64,000 bases of DNA from Methylobacterium sp. PvR107 (lineage in GTDB: Bacteria > Pseudomonadota > Alphaproteobacteria > Rhizobiales > Beijerinckiaceae). Positions 31,901-42,066 of the stretch are shown here, piece after piece. Made by a program: the position numbers and the translations under genes. The notes beneath the pieces were generated by a model. The model was not told the origin of the DNA, searched no databases, and saw only the letters and a program-made list of their open reading frames with translations. Numbering within the stretch: the first letter of the stretch is position 1; the number at the start of each line of letters is the position of its first letter. The DNA is taken from assembly GCF_017833295.1 (NCBI RefSeq), contig NZ_JAFIBW010000001.1:2432001-2496000 (forward strand), written 5' to 3'.

Positions 31901-34900
31901 GGTGCGGCCGCTGCCGCTTGCTCCGGATGAAACGGCGCGGTTCCCACGGCGCTCCTGCGGACATGGTCGAGCAGCGCCTGGGCCGGGTGGCGCAGGCGCA
32001 CGCCGTCGACGAGCTTGGCCTGCGACCGGCAGGAATAGCCGTCGGCCAAGAGGGTGCAGCCGGGGGCCTCGGACACGTGGCGGGCCCAGCTCGCGTGGTA
32101 GATCGTCTCCGAGGTGACGCGGTGACGGGCCTCGTGACCGTAGGTCCCGGCCATGCCGCAGCAGCCGGAGGCCGGCACGTCGAGACGCAGCCCGAGATGC
32201 GCGAACAGGGCCTGCCAGTCGCGGACCGCGCCAGGCGCGTTGGTGCGCTCGGTGCAATGGGGCAGCAGGCGCATCGTCCCGCCGCCCTGGCGCGGCGCGA
32301 TCCGGTCGAGCTGGGTCGCCAGCCATTCCTGCAGAAGGTGGACCTTCGGCAGGTCGCCGGCGCCGAGCGCCTGCGCGTATTCGGAGCGGTAGGTCAGCGT
32401 CATCGACGGGTCGATCCCGACGAGGGGCACGCCCTGCCGCGCGAAGTCCCGGAGCATTGCGGCGTTCTGCCCGGCGACGGCCGCGAACCGGGCCAGGAAG
32501 CCGTGCACGTGCAGCGGCTTGCCGTTCGGTCGGTACGGCACGAGCCAGGGCTTGAAGCCGAGGGCGACGAGCAGCGCGCAGGCATCGGCGACGACCTCCG
32601 CGTCGAAGTGGCTGGTGAAGGCGTCCTGCACGATGAGCACCGCCGACGCACGATCCTGAGGATCCAGCCGGGTCAGAGCCGCCGGAGTGGCCACGGGCAC
32701 GCCGAGACGTGCCAACCGCGCCTTGAGATGGATGGGCGACAGGCCCGGGATCTCCACCAATCCGGCCCTGGCCAGGAGACGGCGGACGACCGGATTGGCT
32801 AGGAGCGCGTTGCTCAAGCGCGGCGCCCGGGCCGCCAGCGGCAGCAGCGGCTCGAGGGCCGCCACGAGGTGGTCCTTCAGGGGCCGGGCGTAGCGCGTGT
32901 GGTAGAGTGCCAGGAACTTGGCCCGGAAGGTCGGCACGTCGACCTTGATGGGGCAGGAGCCCGTGCAGGACTTGCAGGCGAGGCAACCGTCCATCGCCTC
33001 CTTCACGGCATGCGAGAAGTCTTCCGCTTCGTCTCGCGGCTGGACGGCGCTCCGAAGGGTGGCGGCCACGTCGCGCAGCCAGCCGCTGCGCTGACGCGCC
33101 AGCACGGCGGCCGGATCGACGCCCTCCGCCGCCGCGCGCCGTAGCCACTCGCGCATCAGCGAGGCGCGGCCCTTGGGCGAGTGGCGCCGCTCCCGGGTCG
33201 CCTTCCAGGACGGGCACATGGCCTCGTCCGCATCGAAGCTGAAACAGGCGCCGTTGCCGTTGCAATGAAGCGCCTCGTCGAAATCCCGGCGGACCTGCGC
33301 CGGGATGGTACGGTCCTGCTCGCCCCGGCGCGGCACGCCGTCGATCCGGGTCAGTCCCTGGCCTTTCGCCGAGGCGATCTTGCCCGGGTTCATCCGGTCG
33401 CCCGGGTCGAAGGCGCGCTTGACCGCTTCCAGCGCCGGCATCAGCGGCCCGAAGGTCGCGGGCACGAACTCGGAGCGGAAGCCCTTGCCGTGCTCGCCCC
33501 AGAGCAGTCCGCCATATTTGGCGGTCAGCGCGACCACACCTTCCGTCACCTCGCGGATCAGGCGGTTCTGGTCCGGGTCCTTCAGGTCGATGGCCGGCCG
33601 GACGTGCAGCACGCCGGCATCGACGTGGCCGAACATGCCGTAGCGCAGGCCCTTGGCGTCGAGGAGCGCCCGGAACTCCGTGATGAAGTCGGCGAGCCGC
33701 TCCGGCGGCACCGCGGTATCCTCCACGAAGGGGATCGGGCGGGCATCGCCCTTGGCGGCGCCGAGGAGGCCCACCGCCTTCTTCCGCATGGTCCAAAGCC
33801 GCTCGATCGCGTCGCCGCGGGCGATGGTGAAGCCGAGGCGCTTCGTGTCGGTGCCGCGCGCGGCCTCCAGCATCCCGGTGAGCCGATCGAGGGCCGCCTC
33901 GACGACGGCTTCGTCGTCGCCGACGAACTCCACGAGGTTGATCCCGTCCACCGGGCGCCCGGCCGGATCGTCGGGGAAGAAGGCCCGCACCTCGGCCCAG
34001 ATCGGGTCCTTGCGGGCCAGCGCCAGGACCGTGGAGTCGATGGTCTCCACCGAGGCGGCGCCGAACGGCAGCAGCGCCTGCGCGTCGCGGAGCGCCGCGT
34101 CGAAATCGACGTAGGACAGCGCCACCAGGACAGAGGCCTTCGGGATCGGGAGCACGTTGAGCCGCGCCTCGGCGATCAGCGCCAGCGTCCCCTCGGATCC
34201 GCAGATCACGCTTTTCAGGTCGAAGCGGCCCTCCGGATCGCGCAGATGCGCGAGATCGTAGCCGGTGAGGCAGCGGTTGAGCTTGGGGAAGCGCTCGGCG
34301 ATGAGCGCGGCGTTCTCGGCGACGACGGCATCGACAATCCGGTGGATCTCGCCGATCCGGTCGTTGCGGCCCTTGGCGGCTTCGAGGCCTTCCGCATCCA
34401 GGGGCTCGGCGGTCCAGATCGTGCCGTCGGTGAGCACGCAGGTCAGCGCCAGGACATGGTCCCGGGTCTTGCCATAGAGGCAGGAACCCTGCCCGCAGGC
34501 ATCGGTGGAGATCATGCCGCCGAGGGTCGCGCGGTTCGAGGTCGAGAGCTCGGGCGCGAAGAACAGGCCGTGCCTGGCGAGTTCCCGATTGAGCTGATCC
34601 TTCACCACCCCCGGCTCGACCCGGACCGTGCGGTTGGCGACATCGATCTCCAGGATGCGGGTCATGTGCCGCGAGGTGTCGACCACGAGGCCGTGGCCTA
34701 GCGACTGGCCGTTGGTGCCCGTTGCCCCGCCGCGGGGGCGGATCACGATCTCGGCGAAGCGCGGGTCATCCAGGAGCTTGGCGATGCGCACCAGATCGTC
34801 GCGCGTGCGCGGAAAGGCCACGGCCCCCGGCTCCACCTGGTAGATCGAGTTGTCGGTGGCGAAGACCGTGCGGTCGGCATCCGAGAGCGTCAGGTCGCCT

Positions 34901-34983
34901 TCGAAGCCGCGCAGGTGCAGCTCCGCGCAGGCCGCCTCGTAGAGCGGCACGGCCTCGGTATGGCGGGTCAGGACCGGGATCAT
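31897..34983 (-). CDS. FAD-binding and 4Fe-4S D-2-hydroxyacid dehydrogenase (YdiJ-like)
   Basis: A 1028-residue fusion of a GlcD-type flavin oxidase and a GlpC-type iron-sulfur protein. N-terminal FAD domain (VIRPRGGATGTNGQSLGHGL and SNRATLGGMISTDACGQGS), FAD-linked oxidase C-terminal domain to about residue 560 (GKFR-type block GLLWGEHGKGFRSEFVP), then a ferredoxin-like segment CLACKSCTGSCPIKVD near residue 660 and CCG-type domains (LLPHCTERT, SGCCGMAGTYGHE). E. coli YdiJ of this build oxidises D-2-hydroxyglutarate; others use D-lactate. Electrons probably go to the quinone pool at the inner membrane face. It overlaps panE by four bases and is divergent from a small hypothetical gene. Confidence 0.88.
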   Translation of the reverse strand: MIPVLTRHTEAVPLYEAACAELHLRGFEGDLTLSDADRTVFATDNSIYQVEPGAVAFPRTRDDLVRIAKLLDDPRFAEIVIRPRGGATGTNGQSLGHGLVVDTSRHMTRILEIDVANRTVRVEPGVVKDQLNRELARHGLFFAPELSTSNRATLGGMISTDACGQGSCLYGKTRDHVLALTCVLTDGTIWTAEPLDAEGLEAAKGRNDRIGEIHRIVDAVVAENAALIAERFPKLNRCLTGYDLAHLRDPEGRFDLKSVICGSEGTLALIAEARLNVLPIPKASVLVALSYVDFDAALRDAQALLPFGAASVETIDSTVLALARKDPIWAEVRAFFPDDPAGRPVDGINLVEFVGDDEAVVEAALDRLTGMLEAARGTDTKRLGFTIARGDAIERLWTMRKKAVGLLGAAKGDARPIPFVEDTAVPPERLADFITEFRALLDAKGLRYGMFGHVDAGVLHVRPAIDLKDPDQNRLIREVTEGVVALTAKYGGLLWGEHGKGFRSEFVPATFGPLMPALEAVKRAFDPGDRMNPGKIASAKGQGLTRIDGVPRRGEQDRTIPAQVRRDFDEALHCNGNGACFSFDADEAMCPSWKATRERRHSPKGRASLMREWLRRAAAEGVDPAAVLARQRSGWLRDVAATLRSAVQPRDEAEDFSHAVKEAMDGCLACKSCTGSCPIKVDVPTFRAKFLALYHTRYARPLKDHLVAALEPLLPLAARAPRLSNALLANPVVRRLLARAGLVEIPGLSPIHLKARLARLGVPVATPAALTRLDPQDRASAVLIVQDAFTSHFDAEVVADACALLVALGFKPWLVPYRPNGKPLHVHGFLARFAAVAGQNAAMLRDFARQGVPLVGIDPSMTLTYRSEYAQALGAGDLPKVHLLQEWLATQLDRIAPRQGGGTMRLLPHCTERTNAPGAVRDWQALFAHLGLRLDVPASGCCGMAGTYGHEARHRVTSETIYHASWARHVSEAPGCTLLADGYSCRSQAKLVDGVRLRHPAQALLDHVRRSAVGTAPFHPEQAAAAAP

Positions 34984-35191
34984 GCGCGCCTTCTACACCC
35001 GGCGGATCGCCGGAGGCCATCGGTGGACCTGCGGCAGACGGTGCGGGCACGGTATTGTCGATGCCTCGCCCCGTTCCGGGCTCACGCAGTCCAGCAAAAC
35101 CTGCTCCGGCGGAGCGGCCCCGCTCCGTTCGCCGGCACGCCCGAGGCGCGCTGGCATCGCGCTTGCCACGCGATCGCGGAGATCGGAACGG

Positions 35192-35536
35192 ATGCCCATG
35201 AACGCGAGCGTCGAACGGGTCAGGGAAGCCCTGACCGAACTGATCAAGGCTGCCCTCATCTCCGACGACAGCCTGAGCCTCACCTGCCGCGAGGCGGGCC
35301 GGACGAAGCTCGCGGCGCTCGCCGCCGACCCGCCCGATCCGGCGACCCTGCGCATGGACGGCGCCTGGACGCTGGCAATCCACGATGCCGAGGCTCCGGA
35401 TCTGGCACCGCTGGAGGGGCAGGTAAACCTGACGCTGCCGCGGGCCTGCCCCTTCACCCTGGAGGAGATCGTCGCACCCGGCTTCGACGTCGATCGAGCG
35501 GTCGATCACATCCGGAAGATCGCCTCAACCGGCTGA
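35192..35536 (+). CDS. Hypothetical protein, 114 residues
   Basis: A soluble 114-residue protein that I do not recognise. It starts MPMNASVERVREALTELIKA; the middle is Pro/Asp-rich (ALAADPPDPATLRMDG) and the C-terminal half carries LNLTL-like strands (EGQVNLTLPRACPFTLEEIV) and ends in a helix (DRAVDHIRKIA). A second in-frame ATG lies two codons later; GGAG is 12 bases before the first. It stands alone between the divergent YdiJ-like gene and the RNase R gene, whose upstream region begins immediately after. Codon use matches the neighbours, which supports a real gene. Confidence 0.6.
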   Translation: MPMNASVERVREALTELIKAALISDDSLSLTCREAGRTKLAALAADPPDPATLRMDGAWTLAIHDAEAPDLAPLEGQVNLTLPRACPFTLEEIVAPGFDVDRAVDHIRKIASTG

Positions 35537-35671
35537 TTGCAGCTGTTGAGGACGGTTGCCGCGGCGTTGCCGCGGGCGGCCCCGGCACCCATCTTACGAT
35601 CACAGGACCGAAGCCTCGGTCCGAGGCCCGCGCGCGGGCTCCGTCTTCCGAGAACTGTCCGGCACCCTCGT

Positions 35672-37993
<2,322 letters not shown>

Positions 37994-38001
37994 CCGGGCC
38001 G

Positions 38002-38481
38002 ATGTACACCCCTGCCATGACCGTCGACGCGATCCCGGCCCGCACCCGCCTGATCCCCGCGATGGCAAGGGGCTTCATCGGCCGCTGCCCGCATTGCGGC
38101 CAGGGCCGGATCTTCGGCCGCTTCCTCAAGGTCCGGCCGGAATGCGACGCGTGCGGCCTCGAACTGCACCACCACCGGGCCGACGACCTGCCCCCCTACG
38201 TGGTGATCTTCATCGTCGCCCACATCGTGGGCTACCTGATCCTGGAGACCGAGAGCGCCTACGAGGTGCCTCTCTGGGTCGAGATGGGGGTCTGGCCGGT
38301 CTTCACGCTCCTGTTCGCGCTGGTCCTGCTCCAACCCGTCAAGGGGGCCGTCGTCGGGCTGCAATACGCCCTTGGCATGCACGGCTTCGCCACGCTACCG
38401 CGGAGCCGCCCCGCCCCGGGGCCGGAGGAGACGCGCCTTGCCGCAGCCGCTGCAGGAGCCCCAGATCACCACAGCTCCTGA
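38002..38481 (+). CDS. DUF983 membrane protein
   Basis: A 159-residue protein with an N-terminal zinc-ribbon-like part (CPHCG at 29-33, CDACG at 48-52) and two membrane segments (YVVIFIVAHIVGYLILETE and MGVWPVFTLLFALVLLQPV), the hallmark of DUF983. Function is not established; the family is common next to cytochrome oxidase or, as here, rnr and NUDIX genes in Alphaproteobacteria. ATG at 38017 is an alternative start. The end of the gene overlaps the start of the NUDIX gene by 44 bases in another frame. Confidence 0.85.
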   Translation: MYTPAMTVDAIPARTRLIPAMARGFIGRCPHCGQGRIFGRFLKVRPECDACGLELHHHRADDLPPYVVIFIVAHIVGYLILETESAYEVPLWVEMGVWPVFTLLFALVLLQPVKGAVVGLQYALGMHGFATLPRSRPAPGPEETRLAAAAAGAPDHHSS

Positions 38482-39181
38482 GCGGAAGCCCGCAGCGGCG
38501 CGGCTGCGCCCACGGGACGCGGCGACCCTGATCGTGATCGACCGGCGCGGCAAAGGCGGCCCGAAGGTCCTGATGGGGCGGCGGAACCCGAACCTCGCCT
38601 TCATGCCGGGCAAGTTCGTCTTCCCGGGCGGCCGGATCGAGCTCGGCGACCGCCACATGCCAGTGGCCGGGGCGCTCCCCGATTATGCCGAGGCGGCGCT
38701 GACCCGGCAGGTCTCCCGGCCGCCGCACCATCTCGGCCGCGCCCTGGCGCTGGCGGCCATCCGCGAGACCTACGAGGAGACCGGCCTGCTCCTCGGCACG
38801 ACCGAGCACGGCGCGCCCGAGGATGTCCCCGCGGGCTGGGAAGGCTTCGCCCGGCACGGCGTGCTGCCGGATCTCGAGGCGCTCCACCTCGTGGCCCGCG
38901 CGATCACGCCGCCCAAGCGCGTGCGCCGCTTCGATACGCGCTTCTTCGCGATCGACCGCCGAATGGTGGCGGCCGAGGAGCCGGGGCGGATCACCGCCGA
39001 CGCCGAGTTCACGGAACTGGCCTGGGTCCGGCTCGACGCCGCGCGCAAGCTCGACCTCCCGTACATAACCCGCGCCATCCTGGACGACCTGGAAGCCCAG
39101 ATCGCCGCCGATTTCGCCCCGTACCGGATGATCCCCTACCACTACGAACGCTACGGGCGCCGCGAGCGGGTGGCCTTGTGA
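38438..39181 (+). CDS. NUDIX hydrolase
   Basis: A 247-residue hydrolase acting on nucleoside-diphosphate-linked compounds. The start is a TTG at 38438 with GGAGGAG seven bases upstream, inside the DUF983 gene; no ATG fits, as the frame upstream of it is non-coding in character. The NUDIX fold is seen: a first strand VLMGRRNPNLAFMPGKFVFP with GGRIELGD, then the NUDIX box around ALALAAIRETYEETGLLLG with the catalytic REx2EExG residues. C-terminal block TDAEFTELAWV-like (TADAEFTELAWVRLDA) belongs to the family. Its stop overlaps the GTG of the following MFS gene by four bases. Substrate unknown. Confidence 0.85.
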   Translation: MPQPLQEPQITTAPERKPAAARLRPRDAATLIVIDRRGKGGPKVLMGRRNPNLAFMPGKFVFPGGRIELGDRHMPVAGALPDYAEAALTRQVSRPPHHLGRALALAAIRETYEETGLLLGTTEHGAPEDVPAGWEGFARHGVLPDLEALHLVARAITPPKRVRRFDTRFFAIDRRMVAAEEPGRITADAEFTELAWVRLDAARKLDLPYITRAILDDLEAQIAADFAPYRMIPYHYERYGRRERVAL

Positions 39182-40374
39182 GCCGGCCGGAGGAACGGGC
39201 ACGGGACGCGCGGCGGGGGATCAGCTCGGAGGATGTGGCGGCGATCTCGGCGGCCGTGACCTGCGTCACCGTCGTCGGCATCGGCCTGAGCCTGTCGATC
39301 CCGCTCCTGTCGATCGAGCTTGAGCGGCGCGGCGCGTCGAGCACGCTGATCGGGCTCAACACCGCGGTGGCGGGCATGGCCAGCATCTGCACCGTGCCGT
39401 TCGTGCCGCGGCTCGCGGCGCGGATCGGTGTCGCACCGCTGCTCGGCCTGGCGCTCGTCGTCGGGGCGATCAGCCTCGCGCTGTTTCCGATCCTGCCGGG
39501 CATCGCCCTATGGTTCCCCCTGCGCTTCGTCTTCTCGATGACGCTCGGCGCCCTGTTCGTCCTCTCGGAGTACTGGATCAACGCCGCCGCCCCGCCGGAG
39601 CGCCGCGGCCTCGTGATGGGCATCTACGCCACCGTCCTGGCGGCGGGCTTCGCGGTCGGACCGCTCCTGCTGGCGCTGGTCGGCACGACGGGGCTGGCGC
39701 CCTACGCGACCGGGGCCGCCCTGATGCTGGCCGGCGGCCTGCCGATCGTGCTGGCGCGCGGGCTGTCGCCGACGATCGAGCCGGGCTCCGGCCGCGGCAT
39801 CCTCGGCTATGTCCGGCTCGCCCCCGGCGCGCTGGCGGCAGCCCTCGCCTACGGGGCGGTGGAGACCGGGATCTTCGCGATCCTGCCCCTCTATGGCCTG
39901 CGGCTGGGCTACGATGCGCAGGGCGCGGCGGGACTCGTCAGCCTGATCGCGCTGGGCAACGTGCTGTTCCAGATCCCGTTCGGCTGGCTCGCCGACCGCC
40001 TCGATCGCGGCGCGGTTCTGCTCGGCGCGAGCCTCGCGGGCGCCGCGGGCTCGGCCCTGATCCCGTTCGCGGCCGGCAGCCCGATGGCGTTCGGCCTGCT
40101 GCTTCTGGTCTGGGGCGGCATCGCCGGTACCCTCTACACGGTCGGCCTCGCGATGCTCGGCGACCGCACGCCGGCGAATGACCTCGCGGGCGCCAACGCG
40201 GCCTTCGTGGTGCTCTACAATGTCGGGCTGATGCTGGGGCCCCCGGTGATCGGCGGGGGCCTCGACCTCGTGCCCCCGCACGGCTTCGCGTGGGCGCTGC
40301 TCGCCCTGTTCCTGGCTTTCGCCGGATGGCTCGCCGTGGCCGAGAGGCCGCGCCGGACTTCGGGCGCGGGGTGA
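39178..40374 (+). CDS. MFS transporter
   Basis: A 398-residue major facilitator with about 12 membrane segments. The start is a GTG whose four bases GTGA overlap the NUDIX stop. Seen: TVVGIGLSLSIPLLSIELER as first helix, the motif-A-like loop VPRLAARIGVAPL, RFVFSMTLGALFVLSEYWIN, and GWLADRLDRGAVLL in the second half. It belongs to the YcaD/UhpT-unrelated group of small-molecule exporters annotated only as MFS. Substrate unknown. Together with rnr, DUF983 and NUDIX it forms a tightly packed run on one strand, ending at a palindromic repeat. Confidence 0.85.
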   Translation: MSRPEERARDARRGISSEDVAAISAAVTCVTVVGIGLSLSIPLLSIELERRGASSTLIGLNTAVAGMASICTVPFVPRLAARIGVAPLLGLALVVGAISLALFPILPGIALWFPLRFVFSMTLGALFVLSEYWINAAAPPERRGLVMGIYATVLAAGFAVGPLLLALVGTTGLAPYATGAALMLAGGLPIVLARGLSPTIEPGSGRGILGYVRLAPGALAAALAYGAVETGIFAILPLYGLRLGYDAQGAAGLVSLIALGNVLFQIPFGWLADRLDRGAVLLGASLAGAAGSALIPFAAGSPMAFGLLLLVWGGIAGTLYTVGLAMLGDRTPANDLAGANAAFVVLYNVGLMLGPPVIGGGLDLVPPHGFAWALLALFLAFAGWLAVAERPRRTSGAG

Positions 40375-40405
40375 AAAGGTAGCCGCGTGCCACGATCTGC
40401 CAGTC

Positions 40406-40523
40406 CCGTCGTTCCGGGACTGCGGCGCAGGGCCCGGAATCCAGATCCACGCCGCGTGTCCAGCCCAGCTCCGTCGGCGGCTCCGGATTCCGGGCTCGCC
40501 TGCGGCGCCCCGGAATGACGGAG
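40406..40523. repeat. Palindromic intergenic repeat, family A (copy 2)
   Basis: About 118 bases with ends CCCGTCGTTCCGGGACTGCG and CGCCCCGGAATGACGG, plus an inner pair GGCCCGGAATCC and GGATTCCGGGCTCGCC. Same layout as the copy at 8928-9044, with a different central spacer. It lies after the MFS gene and before rpmG, both rightward. Confidence 0.75.
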
Positions 40524-40703
40524 GGATGCCCGAAACCGCGCCGAAGCTGCCACGACACGCTCCAGGCCTGACCTGCCGGTGGAGCGCTCACTCTTGACCT
40601 GTCGGGCCCGATCGGGCATTCACCCGCCCGTATTCGGCCGGGTCCTCCCGGCCATTTGCGTTTCGCTCACGCGGAATGCCGCACCCTGCAGGAGCGCCGC
40701 GCC

Positions 40704-40871
40704 ATGGCCAAGGCCGTCACCGTCAAGATCAAGCTCGTCTCCACCGCCGACACGGGCTATTTCTACGTCACCAAGAAGAACTCTCGCACGCAGACTGAGA
40801 AGCTGACGATGCGCAAGTACGACCCGGTCGCGCGCAAGCACGTCGAGTTCAAGGAATCCAAGATCAAGTAA
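40704..40871 (+). CDS. rpmG: 50S ribosomal protein L33
   Basis: A 55-residue basic ribosomal protein of the large subunit. [20 protein letters not shown] is the normal start of the alphaproteobacterial form, followed by [20 protein letters not shown]. It lacks the zinc-binding cysteine pairs found in one L33 subtype, as usual in this group. AGGAG lies 9 bases before the ATG. A rho-independent terminator follows 35 bases after the stop. The 170 bases before it contain only the end of a palindromic repeat and the presumed promoter. Confidence 0.97.
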   Translation: MAKAVTVKIKLVSTADTGYFYVTKKNSRTQTEKLTMRKYDPVARKHVEFKESKIK

Positions 40872-40905
40872 GAGCCGCCGGCCGCGTCCCGGCCGCGCCC
40901 TTGCG

Positions 40906-40935
40906 AAGCCGCTCCGGAGACGGGGCGGCTTTTTT
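40906..40935 (+). terminator. Rho-independent terminator of rpmG
   Basis: Hairpin arms AAGCCGC (40906-40912) and GCGGCTT (40925-40931) are exact reverse complements, with a G+C-rich loop region, and run into a six-base T tract (40930-40935). It is 35 bases downstream of the rpmG stop. Confidence 0.85.
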
Positions 40936-40944
40936 GTTGGGCTC

Positions 40945-41037
40945 CCGTCTTCGGAGCGCAGCGAGGCAATCCCGTCGGCTCGACGACCTCCGATCTCGCG
41001 CGGCCCCGGGTCGCTTCGCTGGGCACGCGAAGATGGG
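40945..41037. repeat. Palindromic intergenic repeat, family B (copy 2)
   Basis: About 93 bases with CCGTCTTCGGAGCGCAGCGA at the left and TCGCTTCGCTGGGCACGCGA-AGATGGG at the right, an imperfect inverted pair with an inner CAATCCCGTCGGCTCGACGA segment. Related to copies at 20311-20408 and 49407-49497. It lies between rpmG and the convergent LysR gene. Confidence 0.65.
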
Positions 41038-41069
41038 CGCTTCGAACGGGACTCCCGGGTCCCACCCTG

Positions 41070-41987
41070 TCAGGCGGGTGTCGACCCCGCCAGGTCCGGA
41101 TCGAGCGTGCGCGCCAGCGACCGCGCGACGGCGACCAGAGCCGTCACCATCGGCGTCGAGGGCTCGCGCCGCGGGGCGACGAGGCCGATCGTGTGCTCAA
41201 GGTCCGGGGCGGTGATCGGGATGGTGCGCACGCCCGCCATCGGTCCCAGCGCATCGACGAGGATCTCCGGCATGATCGAGGCCCAGCGCAAGGTACGCAC
41301 ATGGGTCAGCAACACGATCATCGAGTTCGATTCGAGGGTAGCGGCAGGGTCGGCACCCGATTCCCGGATCTGCTGGTCGATGATCCGCCGGTTCTGCATG
41401 TTCGGCGTGAGCAGGCAGAGCGGCAGGCTGCCCGTCTCCGCCCACGTGACGCTGGCCCGGCCGTCGAACGGGCCGCCCATCGCCGTCACCAGACGGTAGC
41501 GTTCCCGGTAGAGCGGCACGGAGACCACCCGTCCGAGAGGTTCATTGTCGAGGTAGGTCAGGCCCGCATCCGCCTCCAGGTTCTCGATCAGCGAGAAGAT
41601 GTCGGCCGAGGTGGCGGACTCGACCGCGAGTCGTACGTCCGGGTGCCGCTCGCGGTAGGGTGTGGTCAGGTTCACGATCATCGGCAGGGCCGTGGGGATC
41701 GCGGCGATGCGCAGATGGCCCGTCAGGCCCCGGCGCAGGCCCGTCACCTCCTCGTGCATGGCCCGGGCATCGGCCACGATCCGCCGCGCCCATTCGAGCA
41801 CCCGCTCGCCCTCCGGGGTGAAGCCCTGGAAGCGCGAGCCGCGCAGCACGAGCTGAACACCGAACCGGTTTTCCAGCTGCTTCACACCGGCCGAGAGCGT
41901 CTGCTGCGTCACCCCGCAGGCTTCGGCGGCGTGGCCGAAATGCTGCTCGCGGGCGAGCGCGAGCAGGAAGTCCAGCTTGTCGATCAC
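41070..41987 (-). CDS. LysR-family regulator, probable regulator of formate/oxalate genes
   Basis: A 305-residue LysR protein: helix-turn-helix at the N terminus (LDFLLALAREQHFGHAAEAC and GVTQQTLSAGVKQLENRFG), effector domain from about residue 92 (HLRIAAIPTALPMIVNLTTP). Its type resembles the LysR protein (FdsR) found next to soluble formate dehydrogenase operons. It lies 79 bases downstream of the OFA transporter and on the same strand as the whole fds run, so it may be read with the transporter. Likely to respond to formate or oxalate, by position only. Confidence 0.85.
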   Translation of the reverse strand: MIDKLDFLLALAREQHFGHAAEACGVTQQTLSAGVKQLENRFGVQLVLRGSRFQGFTPEGERVLEWARRIVADARAMHEEVTGLRRGLTGHLRIAAIPTALPMIVNLTTPYRERHPDVRLAVESATSADIFSLIENLEADAGLTYLDNEPLGRVVSVPLYRERYRLVTAMGGPFDGRASVTWAETGSLPLCLLTPNMQNRRIIDQQIRESGADPAATLESNSMIVLLTHVRTLRWASIMPEILVDALGPMAGVRTIPITAPDLEHTIGLVAPRREPSTPMVTALVAVARSLARTLDPDLAGSTPA

Positions 41988-42066
41988 GACGCAAGGATCC
42001 CGGCACGGCGAGGCGCTCGAAACCTAGCGACCCGCCGCGCCCGCCACAACCGGCGGGTCCGGACCA

